Below, in pieces: positions 21,191-32,761 of a DNA stretch of 64,000 nt; position 1 is the first letter of the stretch, and each line of letters starts with the position of its first letter. Source of the stretch: Cycas panzhihuaensis (Eukaryota; Cycadophyta); contig CM041465.1 of assembly GCA_023213395.1 (NCBI GenBank), forward strand, positions 34,355,741-34,419,740. The letters run 5' to 3'. The position numbers and the translations under genes are program-made. The notes beneath the pieces were generated by a model. That model saw only the letters and a program-made list of their open reading frames with translations. It did no database searches and was not told where the DNA came from.

Positions 21191-21389
21191 TACTACCATG
21201 ATAATCAGGAAAAATATAAGAAGATTATCATTAAATTTGATATATCAACTAAGTTCAAATATATTCCTCCCATATGGAGAAATATCTAGGAACCCACTAG
21301 GGAAGGAATGCCATCTCAACCTTTACCACAACATCTACCTAAATGGGTTCATCACAACCATGACTTGGGAAATATATTAGATAACAATA

Positions 21390-22410
21390 GAAGACCCGCA
21401 TGCTCCTGTAGGGTAAACTTTGCCCTAATGTGCAAGGTACTCAAAATTCATGAGCCTCAAACCTTTGATGAGGCTAATCAACATGAATGTTGGCAAAAAT
21501 CCATGAAAGAGGAATATAAATCCATTATTAAGAATGATACTTGGGAACTCTTAGACTTACTACCAAAGAAGAAAGCTATTGGCACCAAATAGGTCTATAA
21601 GATCAAGTTCCACTCTGATGGCTCTATCGACAAATATAAAGCTTGATTGGTTGTAAAAGGATATGCCCAAAGAGAAGGCATAGACTATATAGAAACATTT
21701 GCCCCATTCGCTAAGATGGAATCTATTCATATGATGATAAGTTTAGCTAACCAAATACGTTGGAAACTTTATTAAATGGATGTGAAAAGTCCTTTCTTAA
21801 ATAGTTATGTCAAAGAAGACATCTATGTCACTCAACCTCTCAGTTTTGAAGTCAGGGAGGAGGAAAACAAAGTGTATAAGTTAAAGAAGGCACCATATGG
21901 TCTAAAACAAGCACTAAAGGCTTGGTATTCCCACATAGATAAGTATTTTAGGGATAAAGGGTTTGAAAGATCTCAAGTAGATCCAAACCTATACACTCAA
22001 ATAAAGGGAAATTCTATGTTGATTGTAGGACTCTATGTGGATGATTTAATTTATACCAGAAACGAATCCCATCTTTTACATCAGTTTAAAGATACTATGT
22101 GTAAGGAATTTGAGATGACAAACTTAGGCCTCATGTATTACTTCCTAGGATTGGAAGTCTAGCAGGACAAAAAATGAACATTTATCTCTCAACGTAAATA
22201 TATATTGGATCTACTACAAAGATTCAGACTGACAAACTGCAAACCATTAATAATACTGATAGAAATTGGAATCAAACTTTCTAAAATGAATGACTCAACT
22301 TCGATTGATCCCACTCTCTATAGACAACTCATTGGCAGCCTAATATATTTAACATCTACTCAACCACATATAATATATTTAGTTAGTGTTGTATCTAGGT
22401 TTATGTAGGA
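21390..22410 (+). pseudogene. pol: copia reverse transcriptase (Co-1)
   Basis: Copia RT (RVT_2): CWQKSMKEEYKSIIKNDTWE near 21488-21547, YMDVKSPFLNSYVKEDIYV near 21773-21830 (first catalytic Asp), YGLKQALKAWYSHID near 21896-21940 and the active site YVDDLIYT near 22033-22056. MYYFLGLEV and an S-L-I-Y-L-T segment follow (22130-22360). Stops at 21590, 21643, 21773, 22160 and others. It would copy element RNA into DNA in the particle. Confidence 0.92.
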
Positions 22411-22970
22411 TTCAAAGATGTCTCATTGGAAAACTGCCAAAAGAGTCCTTAGATACATTAAAAGGACTCCAAATTTTCGGTTATATTATAAAGCCACATC
22501 CAAATTTTAGTTATACAGATTTAGATTGGGTAGGTGATGTTGATGATAGAAAGTCTACCACAGGTTATGTATTCAGTTTAGGATCAATAGTAGTAGCTTG
22601 GAGTATAAAGAAACAAAGTATCATTTCGTTATCCACATTTGAGGAAGAATATAAAGCTACAGTTTTAGGAGCTTGTGAATCAAAATGGCTAAGAAGACTT
22701 TTACAGGATTTTTAGATTAAACAATAAGGTACCATTAGGATTTGGTGTGATAATCAAAGCACTATCTAAATGGCCAAAAATCTAATATTCCATGGAAGAA
22801 CAAAACATATTGAGACTCAATATCACTTCATTAGGGAACTTGTATAAGTAAATGAGATTGAGTTGACTTATTACAACACCAAAAATTAGACATCAAATAT
22901 TTTTATAAAGGCTTTGGGAAAGATCAAATTCAAAAAGTTCAGAGACAATTTGGGAGTCGTACATATTAGG
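22410..22970 (+). pseudogene. pol: copia RNase H (Co-1)
   Basis: YTDLDWVGDVDDRKSTTGYVFSLGS (first catalytic Asp, 22512-22585), SLSTFEEEYKATVLGACESKWLRRLL (catalytic Glu), a W-C-D-N-Q-S block near 22742-22760 and T-K-H-I-E-T-Q-Y-H-F-I-R near 22803-22838. Interrupted by several stops. Confidence 0.9.
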
Positions 22971-22973
22971 CTT

Positions 22974-22984
22974 ATGGGGGAGAA
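22974..22984 (+). other. polypurine tract of Co-1
   Basis: atgggggagaa directly before the 3' LTR, the usual plus-strand primer. Confidence 0.85.
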
Positions 22985-23333
22985 TGTTGGGAATAATCCC
23001 AATGTTATAAAAAAAACCTATGTGCCTAGGGCCCCTCAAAGCCACCTTTGAGGGCCCTTAAGGCACCTTGAGCCTCCCAATAGTTATCAAGAGCTGACAC
23101 CACTTTATTAAGGTATACACTTTAATTTATTATTGTTATTTTCTAATACATTTTGAATTATATGTCAACTAGCATGCAAGTAGGGTGATGGTGCTTGTTG
23201 CCTCCCTAAAAACTCTATTTAAAGGGTGGGAGTACCTTCTTAGTGTTTTTTAACACTGCCAAAAATTGTAAATCACCTGTTTTCTCAAGATGCACTCAAT
23301 CTAAAGTCCTGCTTTGCTCCTCTGAATCCATCA
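22985..23333 (+). repeat. 3' LTR of Co-1
   Basis: 349 bp, TGTTGGGAAT...ATCCATCA, paired with 13947-14294. tattt follows at 23334-23338, identical to the left flank. Confidence 0.93.
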
Positions 23334-23338
23334 TATTT

Positions 23339-24760
23339 ATTAGAATATTATCAAATATAATAAAAATACATTGTAAATATTGAATTTGAGTTGTTTCAAT
23401 TAGATTAAGTATTTACTTTTCCATTCAATTTAGATCACTCTAATTATCATAAAATAATGATATAGGCTCATCCTATAAAAACTCAAAATATCTAAGTAAC
23501 CTCAACTAAATTGCCTTACAAGTAGTTACAATTGCAAGTTTGTATTCTACTTCTGTAGAAGACAATAAGATGGTGGTCTACTTCTTACTAAATTAGGAAA
23601 TTAAACTAGAACTAAATGTAAATAAAAATCTTGTAGTTGATCTTTGATTGTCTACATCTTTAGTCCAATATGAGTTTGTATAATAATGCACTTAGAACTT
23701 ATCAACTTTCGAGAATAAGAGTCCAAATCTAATAGTGATTTTAACATATCTCAGTATGTGCTTTCTTACCTTCCAATGAGAGATGGATAGAGCACTCATG
23801 AAATAAGATATAATGCCAACAACATAACTAATATCAGGCCTAGTATTAGTAAGGTAAATGAGGCTCCCCACTAATTACTTATATAATGTACCATCAACAG
23901 TGATAGCATCTGCCTCTTTAGACAACTTGAGGCCAACTTCCATGGGTGTAGCCATTAGCTTGTAATCCTTTATATAAAATTATTTTAACAAACTATGTGC
24001 ATACTTGGACTATGAAACAAATATATTGTCATCATTCTACTAAAACTTCAAACTAAGATAGTGATATAGAATGCTAAGATCATACATCTTAAAGACTTTG
24101 GAAAGGGACCTTTTTATAAGATTCTATTTAAGAAGCATTGCTATTGATAAATATGAGATCATCAAGATAGAGAACAACAATAAGTATCTAATCATCATTA
24201 GGTTTGATATATAAGTTGTGATCTAATTCATAATAAATAAATCCTAAAGTGATGGAGTATTCATCAATATATGCATACCATTCCCTTGATGCTTGCTTAA
24301 GCCCATGAAAGACTTTCTTTAACCTACATATAAGTTGTTCATGGGTAGTTTGTATATAGCCTTTAGGCTACTACACATAAACCTCTTCATCAAGAATGTC
24401 ATAAAGAAATGCACTCTTAACATCCATTTGGTAGAGTTCCCAACCAAACTGAGATGTAAAGGTAATCAACATTCAAATGGTGGCCGTTTTGGGCATAGGT
24501 AAAAAGGTCTTCTCAAAGTCTATACCTCTAGTCTAAGAATAACCCTTAATTATAAGCCAAGCCTTATATCTATTGTTGTCATTATTTAATCAATATTTCA
24601 CGTTATATACCTATTTACAACTAATTACCTTCTTTCTAGATGGAAGCTTATCAAGATCCTAAGTATCATTCTTCAGTATGGAGTTGTACTCCTCCTACAT
24701 AGCTGTTTATCAATGGGGCGTATCTTTAGCTTCAATAGAAGATTTAGGTATATCCATGTT
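23339..24760 (-). pseudogene. pol: copia reverse transcriptase and RNase H (Co-M1)
   Basis: Reading down from 24760 on the minus strand: EEYNSILKNDT, a K-G-Y-S...R-G-I-D-F-E-K-T-F block, WELYQMDVKSAFLYDILDEEVYV near 24440-24370, FHGLKQASREWYAYIDEY near 24320-24260 and the active site YLDDL near 24165-24150. MATPMEVGLKLS, LVGSLIYLTNTRPDISY near 23900-23840 and, for RNase H, SSTEVEYKLAI near 23560 and YDN near 23440 follow. The last ~50 residues, polypurine tract and LTR are not found before Co-1 begins. Confidence 0.88.
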
Positions 24761-24899
24761 TAAGACATTAAACATCAAGGTAAAATTTACCTTGTTGCAT
24801 ATCTACAAACCTATACTAGTGTCAATATCACTAATCTTAGAATCTTTTATAGTTTGAGTATACCATTTAGATAATTTAGAAGAAGAAGATGATGATGAA

Positions 24900-26060
24900 A
24901 TATCTATAGGTATTTCCTTACTCTCTTCTTTCTTTACACTAGTTTTACTCTTCACCTTTATGGTTTCAACATCAGCATTTACAATAAGAATTACATCCTC
25001 ATCAGGATTAGAAAAAAGAGTATTCTTCTTAATTACAATTTTCTTCTATATAAGATCTTAGTGTCAGTAGGCTTTGGATGACTCACTATATCCTACATGA
25101 ATGTATTTGTGTTTTTTATCATTAATTTTCTATCGCTTTACATCAAGTACATATACATAAGAAGTACAACCAAAGACTCAAAGATTACAAATAAAGGGCT
25201 TTCTTCCTATCCTAGCCTTCTTAGGAGTCATGTTTTGAATAGTTATTATAGGACTTTTAGTTAATATATATACTATTATGTTTATTGTTTTAGCCCATAA
25301 GCCATTAGGTGTATTTTTGGCATTAAGCATACATCTCGCTATTTTACCAATGGTATGATTCTTCCTTTCATCTATACCATTCTATTTTGGTGTATAAGAT
25401 GTTGTTAATTGCCATTTAATGCCATGATTCTTATAAAAATTAATAAACTCAATAGATAAGTATTTGCCTTTACTGTTACTCCTTAGAATTTTGATCCCTT
25501 TCTAAGAGTAGTCTTTTGCCTCAACTTTGAAATTGTTAAACTTTATAAATGCTTCTAAGTTATTTTTTAGAAGAATAATCCACATCTTCTTGGTTAAGTC
25601 ATTAATGAAGGTCATGAGGTGTCTCACTCCTCTAAATGAAACTAATGTGATTAGTCCACATAGCTTTGTGTGTATTAATTCTAATTTATCTGTAGCCTGC
25701 CAAGTGGACTTAACAAATTTCTTCTTATGTTATTTTCCTAATATGCAAGCATTATATATTTTATTACTTTTCTATACTAAAGGAAGATCATGTACCATCT
25801 TTAACTTATTTAACAAATAAAGGATATAGTAATTCAAATGACCAAAATGATCATGCCATAATGCATAAAATGTAGTTATAACAAAACTATGTTTAGATGA
25901 GCCAAAGAATTTACATAAGCCATTCTCCTAGACTTCTTTATCCAAATTATCACCTTTGATGACACAAGTAATAGCATCAAACTCCACTTTTAAATTCTAT
26001 TTAGTTATATGACTTATAGAGAGTAAGCTATATTTGAAAGATGGTGCATACAACACATCA
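24900..26060 (-). pseudogene. pol: copia integrase (Co-M1)
   Basis: On the minus strand: WHDHFGHLNYYIL near 25860-25820 and N-A-C-I-L-G-K near 25750 (zinc finger). The core then has LMTFINDLTKKMWIILLKNN near 25615-25555, LRSNSKGKYLS near 25490-25455 (catalytic Asp lost) and NGIDERKNHTIGKIARCMLN near 25390-25325 (catalytic Glu kept). VFGCTSYVYVLD and GYSESSKAY follow near 25175-25065. A Ser-rich acidic spacer leads to reverse transcriptase. Confidence 0.88.
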
Positions 26061-26088
26061 AAGATATTAATCTTGATGGAAGAATTAA

Positions 26089-26523
26089 TATTTACTTTAT
26101 TAATTCTTGTCTATTTATTATAATGCAATGTATATTTATAATTTAATGTGATATTATATGCTAATTCATGATATAGATAATGGACTTATAAAAGGGCTAC
26201 ATTTTTATTTAATTTATGAGCCTAGGTGTGTAAGGTCTATTGTGCTCAGAACACACTATAATGTAGAAATGGATTGATCATACAAGGTGCTAGATATCAC
26301 CTTGCATGATTAATTATTTAATATTCCCAAAATCTTCTCATAATTATTATCTCATATATATACAAGGCTCAACATTTGATATAATATAATTTTGTTTTTG
26401 TTAATTAATGTGAAGTGCTTTATTTCTTTGGAGATATAATTAATTCTCTCTCTTTCACCTTACATGCAATATATGGTTAGTGTGACTCGATCCTAGGTTG
26501 GCACTGGGATTAATTCTCACCCA
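26089..26523 (+). repeat. 5' LTR of Co-2
   Basis: About 435 bp, starting TATTTACTTT (3' copy TGTTGACTTC) and ending TTCTCACCCA. The two LTRs align throughout but with many transitions, so the element is old. Confidence 0.88.
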
Positions 26524-26529
26524 TTACCT

Positions 26530-26541
26530 TAGTATCAAAGC
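26530..26541 (+). other. primer-binding site of Co-2 (mutated tRNA-iMet site)
   Basis: TAGTATCAAAGC, differing from TGGTATCAGAGC by two G-to-A changes; 7 nt after the LTR. Confidence 0.75.
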
Positions 26542-27937
26542 ACTATTTCTGACTCTAGTTAAGTGTGGAGGCACGAATCTAGCTATTTGTGACCATAGTA
26601 TCTACATCTATTGAAGTTATTGCATCCTCTATCTCTTGGGTAGCTTCAATATCATCTAGCTCTACAACCCTTGTATTGGTATGCTTTTCTTTAATTTGAG
26701 CAAGAGCTCCTTTATTTCCTCTTTCTTTTTGGATGCATATAATTTATTAAATAATATTTATGTATCACAAAAAGCTACTATATTAGATCTATTTCTAACT
26801 CATTCACATAATCATCATATATTAGATCTCCCATTCATCTTTCCATAAAATTTATTATGACTCTTAAAATCTTATTATGCTAAAACATGTAGGTCTTTCC
26901 AATAGTAAACTTGGTTGTTTTTTTTTTTCTTTTTTTTTATGGTAATATTTAGCCTTAATCCCAACAAAATAATCTATATATTTAGTAAAGTACTTTCTAG
27001 TAATCTATGATGGGAGGCATTTAGAATGGTCTACAATAAAGTTAAAGGTTAGAGGATTTACATCCACCACTGATAACTTAGTCAAGGTCATAGAGACAAC
27101 TAATTTCATATCAATAGAACCCTAGTCTCACATATTTACAGTTGAACCTACAATGCCTTTTAGCTACAACTAAGGCTTCTCATTGTATTAACCACATAGA
27201 TAGATTGTAGCTAATCACACCATGGAATGATCGAATGAAAGCAAGACTCCACATAACAATTGACATAGCCATGAACCAAACAAATGATGGATGCACTGTC
27301 GACTATTTCTCAATACCCAATAGATATATTTTCATGATGAATAAAGAAAAATTCTTTATAAAGCAGGGTGGAGAAGCCTAGACTAATAGTAATAATCACT
27401 AGTATTTAATTTATACCTAAACAAAGAAGGAAAAATTAGTGAATCTAATTGATTAGATTTTAGAGGAGGTTTTAAGTAACTTTGATGTTTTCTACTAGTT
27501 GTTGTTCACTACACAATTGCTAGAACTATATCACATGACCACTCATTTCATTCCTCATTGTATCATCTTCTCATAGACAATGGCAGGTTGAAAATTCATT
27601 GATATAATAAAAAGATCTTATCATCTGTATCAAAAATTAATCATGTGGTTTTTCAAAACTCACACCTTACTTTTTATTTTTTATATAGTTAAAAAACCTT
27701 AAGTTATACTTATTAGAATATACCTAGAATATTCTTATTTTGATAAAGGACCTTATCCTAAACTTGTCATTTTATTATTTTTAATTATCTTTTAACTTTT
27801 TAAGTTTGTTTATTTAGTCAGTTTTAGGCAAATTTCTTTTTATTAATAAACTTTTTCTATTTTTATATAATATTACTTAAAAGAAAAAAAATTAATATTT
27901 TAATCACAAAATATTTTTAAAAAATTAAACTTGAAAC
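26542..27937 (+). other. leader of Co-2 upstream of the conserved module
   Basis: 1.4 kb, AT-rich, no coding sequence recognised. It includes a long T run (26919-26938). Confidence 0.5.
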
Positions 27938-28430
27938 ATTAAAAAGATAATGATTAAATTGAACAACCCCAATTACTATCCTTATAAGGGGAATGATTAG
28001 GACCATTGAAGTTACCACTCTACACACACCAGTGAGATTTCTCAAACTCTATAGATAATAAAGAAAGACATTAGCCATTAAGTGTATTAACTGGTAGGTT
28101 AAGGTGTTATAGTATAACCTTAAAGTCTAGAGACTAGGCTAGAGCTAGAGGGGGTAAGTGCCTTAGTTGTTAAGTATACCCTTAGATGAGAATCTATCAT
28201 TTAGGCCATAAATTTAGCATAGGTGGGTCAATGGTGTTAGAAAGGCAACCAAGGCTTCTATAGCACACATGTACCTTTAGGTATATTAGGTCCTTGAGTT
28301 GCCACTTGTGAGCAAGTATGCCATTAGATAAGATTGCCTTAACTACTAAGGGCTATTAGAAAATGAGACGCAAAGACATGGATACTAGATTAGTATACCT
28401 TTTAAGTAGATAGGACACCTACCTCAAACA
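27938..28430 (+). other. conserved pre-gag leader module, copy 2 (Co-2)
   Basis: Aligns with 18119-18605 and 39218-39704. Visible blocks: ttataaggggaatgattagg, gaagttaccac, gtctagagactaggctagag, gggggtaagtgccttagttg, gagaatctatcatttagg, tacctttaggtatattaggtcc and agcaagtatgccattagataagat. It is the most diverged of the three, but order and spacing are kept. The gtaagt core is intact. Confidence 0.72.
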
Positions 28431-29130
28431 TAATAGCACTAAATGTGTTGTAACAAACACAATTAAACTTTTTGGTAGTGATAATTTCTTCGCTTAGAAG
28501 AAATAAGCCCAGAATATACTATTAATAAACAAACTATATCTTTATGTTTCTAGTAAGATTCATATTTCAGAAGACACTTTAGATCCTAATAATCTTAATG
28601 TTGTGATAGCTATTAATCTTGATGTTGTAGTTGCCTTAAATAATTTGATGAAGTTACCCTTTCATTCTTATATTTATCCTATGAAGTTAATGTTGACTAG
28701 AACATTGAATAAGCCCTTACTTTTGCTAATGCTTGTAATATCATATGTGCACTTTATGAGAGAAAAGACAATGCAAGGGCCATCATGCTTAAAACCTAAC
28801 TCTATTATATTCCATTTATTGGATATATTGTATCCCATTTAACTCAAATTAAATCAATCAAGAATCAATTAATTATTATAGGCCAACCAACAGATAATAA
28901 TGATCTTATATCGTATATATCTAATGATTTTCTAGTTGGATATAATTCCCTCATATCCAGTTTGTCTCATATAGATTATCTTCCCACATTAGACTTAATA
29001 TATTTAAGGGTCTACTACTTTAAGAGGAATACATCTTGAATAGATTGAGGAATCTGGGTACCTCCTCTTCTACTCTAGCATTTATAACATGACATAGAGG
29101 AAGATAATAATGTCCACCCTTAACTCAGAA
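28431..29130 (+). pseudogene. gag: copia gag (Co-2)
   Basis: Capsid remnant: K-L-F-G-S-D-N-F-F near 28467-28495 (the K-L-x-G-x-N-F motif of copia gag), a long Asn/Leu segment at 28603-28842 with YVHFMREKTMQGPSCLK, and further pieces to about 29130. It holds several stops and probably one frameshift near 28490. Confidence 0.75.
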
Positions 29131-29904
29131 GTTCAATTTAATAAATTTGAAACAATAATGTGAGCAATAACCTACTCAGGTTGTTTGTCACTACTATGGA
29201 AAACCTAGACATATTATACCTAATTACAGGAAAAAGAAAGTTGACCTATGATAACAACAGTTTTAGAATTGCCCTACTATGTGGGATAATTAGAATTATG
29301 GATGTAATAACTATCAAGGACCATAAAAGCAAAACCAAATTAACTATTAAGGACTAAGGAGATAAAATCAAAATGCTTCTTAAGACAACCAACAAAATAG
29401 GAATCGCAACTAGAGATAAAATTAAAATAAAGATGGCCACATGGCCAACTCACCAAATCTTTTCTTTGTTGCATAGATAACTCAACACTCTAATAAGTTA
29501 TAGTGGATAGATTCAAGAGGCTTTAGACATATGACAAGTTCTAAAGGACTTCTTATAGATACAAGACTAGTGTAGAATCAATTGGTTACTTTTGGGGATG
29601 ATTCCATTTTAGAATTTTCTAAGATTGATAATGTTCTTATATCTCTAAAAAATTCTAACATTCAGCATCATCTCAACAATGTCTTTTATGCACTTGGCAT
29701 GACATGTAACCTATTATTAATTAGCCATATAAAAAGTAAAACTTTGATATTTTGTTTAGTCACCTTAGAAAATATCTAATTATAGATTTGAATAGCAATG
29801 TAATTGCCTCAAGATATGAAGACCAATGACTATATAAGTTAGATGCAGCTTCTAGACCTTTGATCCTGATAAATGAATCTAGTTTGTGTAGTAATTTAGC
29901 TTCA
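29131..29904 (+). pseudogene. pol: copia zinc knuckle and protease (Co-2), interrupted by TRG
   Basis: Zinc knuckle CHYYGKPRHIIPNY near 29189-29230 (two of the Cys now Tyr), then the protease: W-I-D-S-R-G-F-R-H-M near 29503-29532, VTFGDDSILEFSKIDNVLIS near 29583-29642 and HLNNVFYALGMTCNLLLISHI near 29670-29730. TRG enters just after, at 29910. The frame resumes at 32966. Confidence 0.8.
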
Positions 29905-29909
29905 ACTTC
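29905..29909. repeat. target-site duplication of TRG, left copy (acttc)
   Basis: acttc at 29905-29909 and again at 32961-32965, directly flanking the two TRG LTRs. Confidence 0.85.
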
Positions 29910-30131
29910 TGTTGGAAAATAGAACCTGCAATAAGATATCCACAAACAAAACAAACATCTCTAGGATCGAATGGTATCCTTAAGGTACCTCCATTGTATT
30001 AACAAAACATTGTTACAACATCTTACAATATGATACATTATGTTGTGTATTTATAATACATGTCAATATAGTGAGAGTGGAACCCACTTTCATGTGGGAC
30101 AAAACAAATGTGCATTAATAATATTCCAACA
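29910..30131 (-). repeat. 3' LTR of TRG
   Basis: 222 bp with inverted ends TGTTGGAA...TTCCAACA. Next to it, ctcccccttaatg (30132-30144) is the reverse complement of the polypurine tract. Confidence 0.9.
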
Positions 30132-30144
30132 CTCCCCCTTAATG
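30132..30144 (-). other. polypurine tract of TRG
   Basis: Minus strand reads CATTAAGGGGGAG directly before the LTR. Confidence 0.85.
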
Positions 30145-30154
30145 CACATTTGGG

Positions 30155-31309
30155 TCATTTGTATTTGTAATGTCTTATCCTTGGAAATGTCTTGAAAATT
30201 ATGTCTTCAACTTGATCCTTGTCTTCAATCTTGTAGTAATGTTTTTGTTGTAGAATGATGTCTTCATCTTGATTTTTATCTATAATTTTGTACTGATGCC
30301 TTTGTAAGATGATGTCCTTAGCTTCATTTCCATCTTCAATCCTGTGGTGATGATGTTGATGTAGCAGCTCTAGTAAGTACAAATCATGATTCTTCATTGT
30401 GGCTAGACTAGTTTGATTTTGTTGTAGATCTTATAGGTAACCATCTTCAAAGATAGATTGCTTGTCATCATTATCCTAAATAAGTTCTTGATCATCATGT
30501 ACAATAGTGATTTCTTTAACCTTTAGAGTGGAATCTTGATTAAGTTTCATACTTTTTAAACTTGAATCAATGCTCAAAGAAGGAACATCATTCAAAATTG
30601 AATCAATACTTAAAGCAAGAATATCATTAATATAAGACTCATCCTTTATGGGATCATCAGATTCACATTCAATTACTCTTGAAATAATAGTGTCATCTAA
30701 ATAAACCTTTATCAATTCATCACTTTCAATGTCTTCATCAGTAGTTATAGTCTCATCAATATATTCAACAATCATTTCTTCATATTCAACAGAAATTTCA
30801 TTAGTACTCATACATTCTTCATCTTGACACATCGTTTCATCAATTTTGATGATATTTTCTTCATTCATTATACCTGTACCATAACCATAACTGACCTTAA
30901 TTATCTTTTCAATCATTTTTTGTGTCTCTTCAAGAGTTTGTTCAAATACTTCCCTTAGAAAATCCCAAGCTTCTTTAGCAGTACTTATATGTAGAATCAT
31001 AGGAATGGCAAAATGGTATTCAAAAGGAAGATCAACCTTGTTGAATGCAAAACGAATCATAATGAATGCATTTATGTATTTCTTCTCAAGCATTTCCTTT
31101 TCTTCTTCATCCTTAGGGATATCATATTCATCAGTAACAATCTTCAACAAACCTCTAGCTATAAATAAACGTCTCATTTTAATTCTCCAAAAGAAGTAGT
31201 CTTTACCATTACACTTAGGTATTAGAAGAAATGAATCCCTTAGGTAGTATTCATTTGTTTCAGGAACATACATAACCATATCATTATCCTCTATGATTGT
31301 AAATTCCAT
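30155..31309 (-). CDS. gag: TRG gag-like protein, open for 277 codons
   Basis: ATG at 31309. The open frame runs to a TAG ending at 30476 (277 aa); the same frame then continues past one more stop (TAA) to 30155, so the original protein was about 380 aa. The N-terminal ~150 residues are copia gag (UBN2/DUF4219 type): FFWRIKMRRLFIARGLLKIV near residues 39-58, a helix with NAFIMIRFAF, then AKEAWDFLREVFEQTLEETQ near 112-131. After YGYGTG the protein is very acidic (Asp/Glu/Ile-rich). The tail past the stop has three ~17-residue repeats ending in DIIL/DIIF. No zinc knuckle is seen. Presumed role: particle protein recruited by a partner element. The only long gag frame without frameshift in the window. 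Confidence 0.8.
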
Positions 31310-32746
31310 TTTCTAACACCACGTCCCTTTTTCATTGAATTTATCATCACATCATTGCTTTATGTATCTCCCATATTGTCAAATAATCACATAGCGTCCA
31401 AACGCTTCCTTCACCAAACCAATGCCTCATAAATCTCACAATAATCGTACATGCCATATATTGCTACCAAGACACATACTTCACTTAATTTCCCAAAAAA
31501 CACAACTCATGCCACTACACCACTCAATAAAGTTTGCTTCATTGCAACTCAATTCATCCTTCTTTGCCAATTCAATCAATTAGAACACATAATCAAATAT
31601 GCCTAATCTCATCCTTAAACATGCTCGACAAACATCCAATCTTGTCATGTAACCTCATATGTAATAAGCATCTCATTACCTCATCTCACTATCTTTCTTG
31701 CCCTTAAATTAGATTTATCATGCCCATAAAGTCCTTTCACGTAAATCACATTCCACAGAGCACTTAATTGCCATATGTCACATGCATTATCATTTCATCA
31801 CCATATTATATCACAATAGCTCTGTCATACAAACACATATAAAAGGGGACTCAAACTGCCATTAAACAATCACCATAATACACCACAAATCATTAATAGA
31901 ATGCCAAATACACTTGCATCAACATGACTTAAAGTCATCTCACATCTTAAAAGGTACTCTTCTGTGTATAACATATGCAAAAGAGCCTCAAATAATCACC
32001 TCATATTATAGCATTACCCAACTTATGTAAATCACATGCAAAATAGCACTATGCCGATGCCAAATATCACTACTTTGTCACCAATTAAGAGTACAAAGGA
32101 CTTATATCACCTCATTACCATTGCCTCATTCACGTCACCATATCAATATGAAACCTTAAATTCCTAAAAAGCTTCTTTCTGGAAAAAATATAACTCAAAA
32201 AAACATAAAATATGGATGAAAATTAAGGCCTCTAAAATGTGATTCCAAGGGTTCAGACAAAATTGAATTCTGATATCTAGTTCAAAAGTTATGCTCCTTT
32301 TAAGAATTTCACAATTAGGGTTTCTAGAGGTTATAATAATACCTTCTGATAAACTTCTAATAACATTTTATTCTAAACTTTGATGAACCTCAAACCACTT
32401 CCATTAGAAAGTAAATTAATAAATGCACAGAATAAAAAAAAAATTGAGGTTATTTGGATACCTATAGCCAAAGTTATGACTCTTTGAAGTTGAGGTTGTA
32501 GATTTGTCCCAAAAATATGGTGACAGAAAATAAGTAGGCTGAAATTAATTCTACTATAATTTTCATACTTTCACCCCAAAATCTATAGTATGACTACTCA
32601 AATTTTACAGAATGAACTATTTCATCTCAATTTTAATATTACTTATCAGAAATTTCAATGTTTATTCTCTCGAATATACTTTCAACCCTTGATGGCACCT
32701 CCCAAATCACCGCTTCGATATCGAACAAAACACCTCTTTCAACCTA
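31310..32746 (-). other. leader of TRG
   Basis: 1.4 kb between primer site and gag ATG, rich in C and A on the plus strand, with many short cat/tca words. No coding sequence or match to the pre-gag module seen. Confidence 0.5.
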
Positions 32747-32761
32747 GGTGCTCTGATACCA
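32747..32761 (-). other. primer-binding site of TRG (tRNA-iMet)
   Basis: Minus strand reads TGGTATCAGAGCACC directly after the LTR: a perfect plant iMet site, 15 nt. Confidence 0.93.

Larger units (their letters stand above)
13947..23333 (+). mobile_element. Co-1: complete Ty1/copia retrotransposon (9.39 kb)
   Basis: Both LTRs (348 and 349 bp), a perfect tRNA-iMet primer site, a polypurine tract and a 5-bp target duplication are present. The gene order gag, protease, integrase, reverse transcriptase, RNase H defines copia. The 4.45-kb leader between primer site and gag is very long. It carries the conserved leader module shared with Co-2 and Co-3. Coding frames are broken by stops and frameshifts, so it is non-autonomous now. 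It is inserted next to the RNase H of Co-M1. Confidence 0.95.

Noticed and set aside
23339-26088. Independent host gene on the minus strand
   Set aside because: All recognisable segments are copia integrase, reverse transcriptase and RNase H in order.
30155-31309. TRG gene as a host gene with an acidic domain
   Set aside because: It is enclosed by paired LTRs with target duplication, primer site and polypurine tract, and its N-terminus is copia gag.
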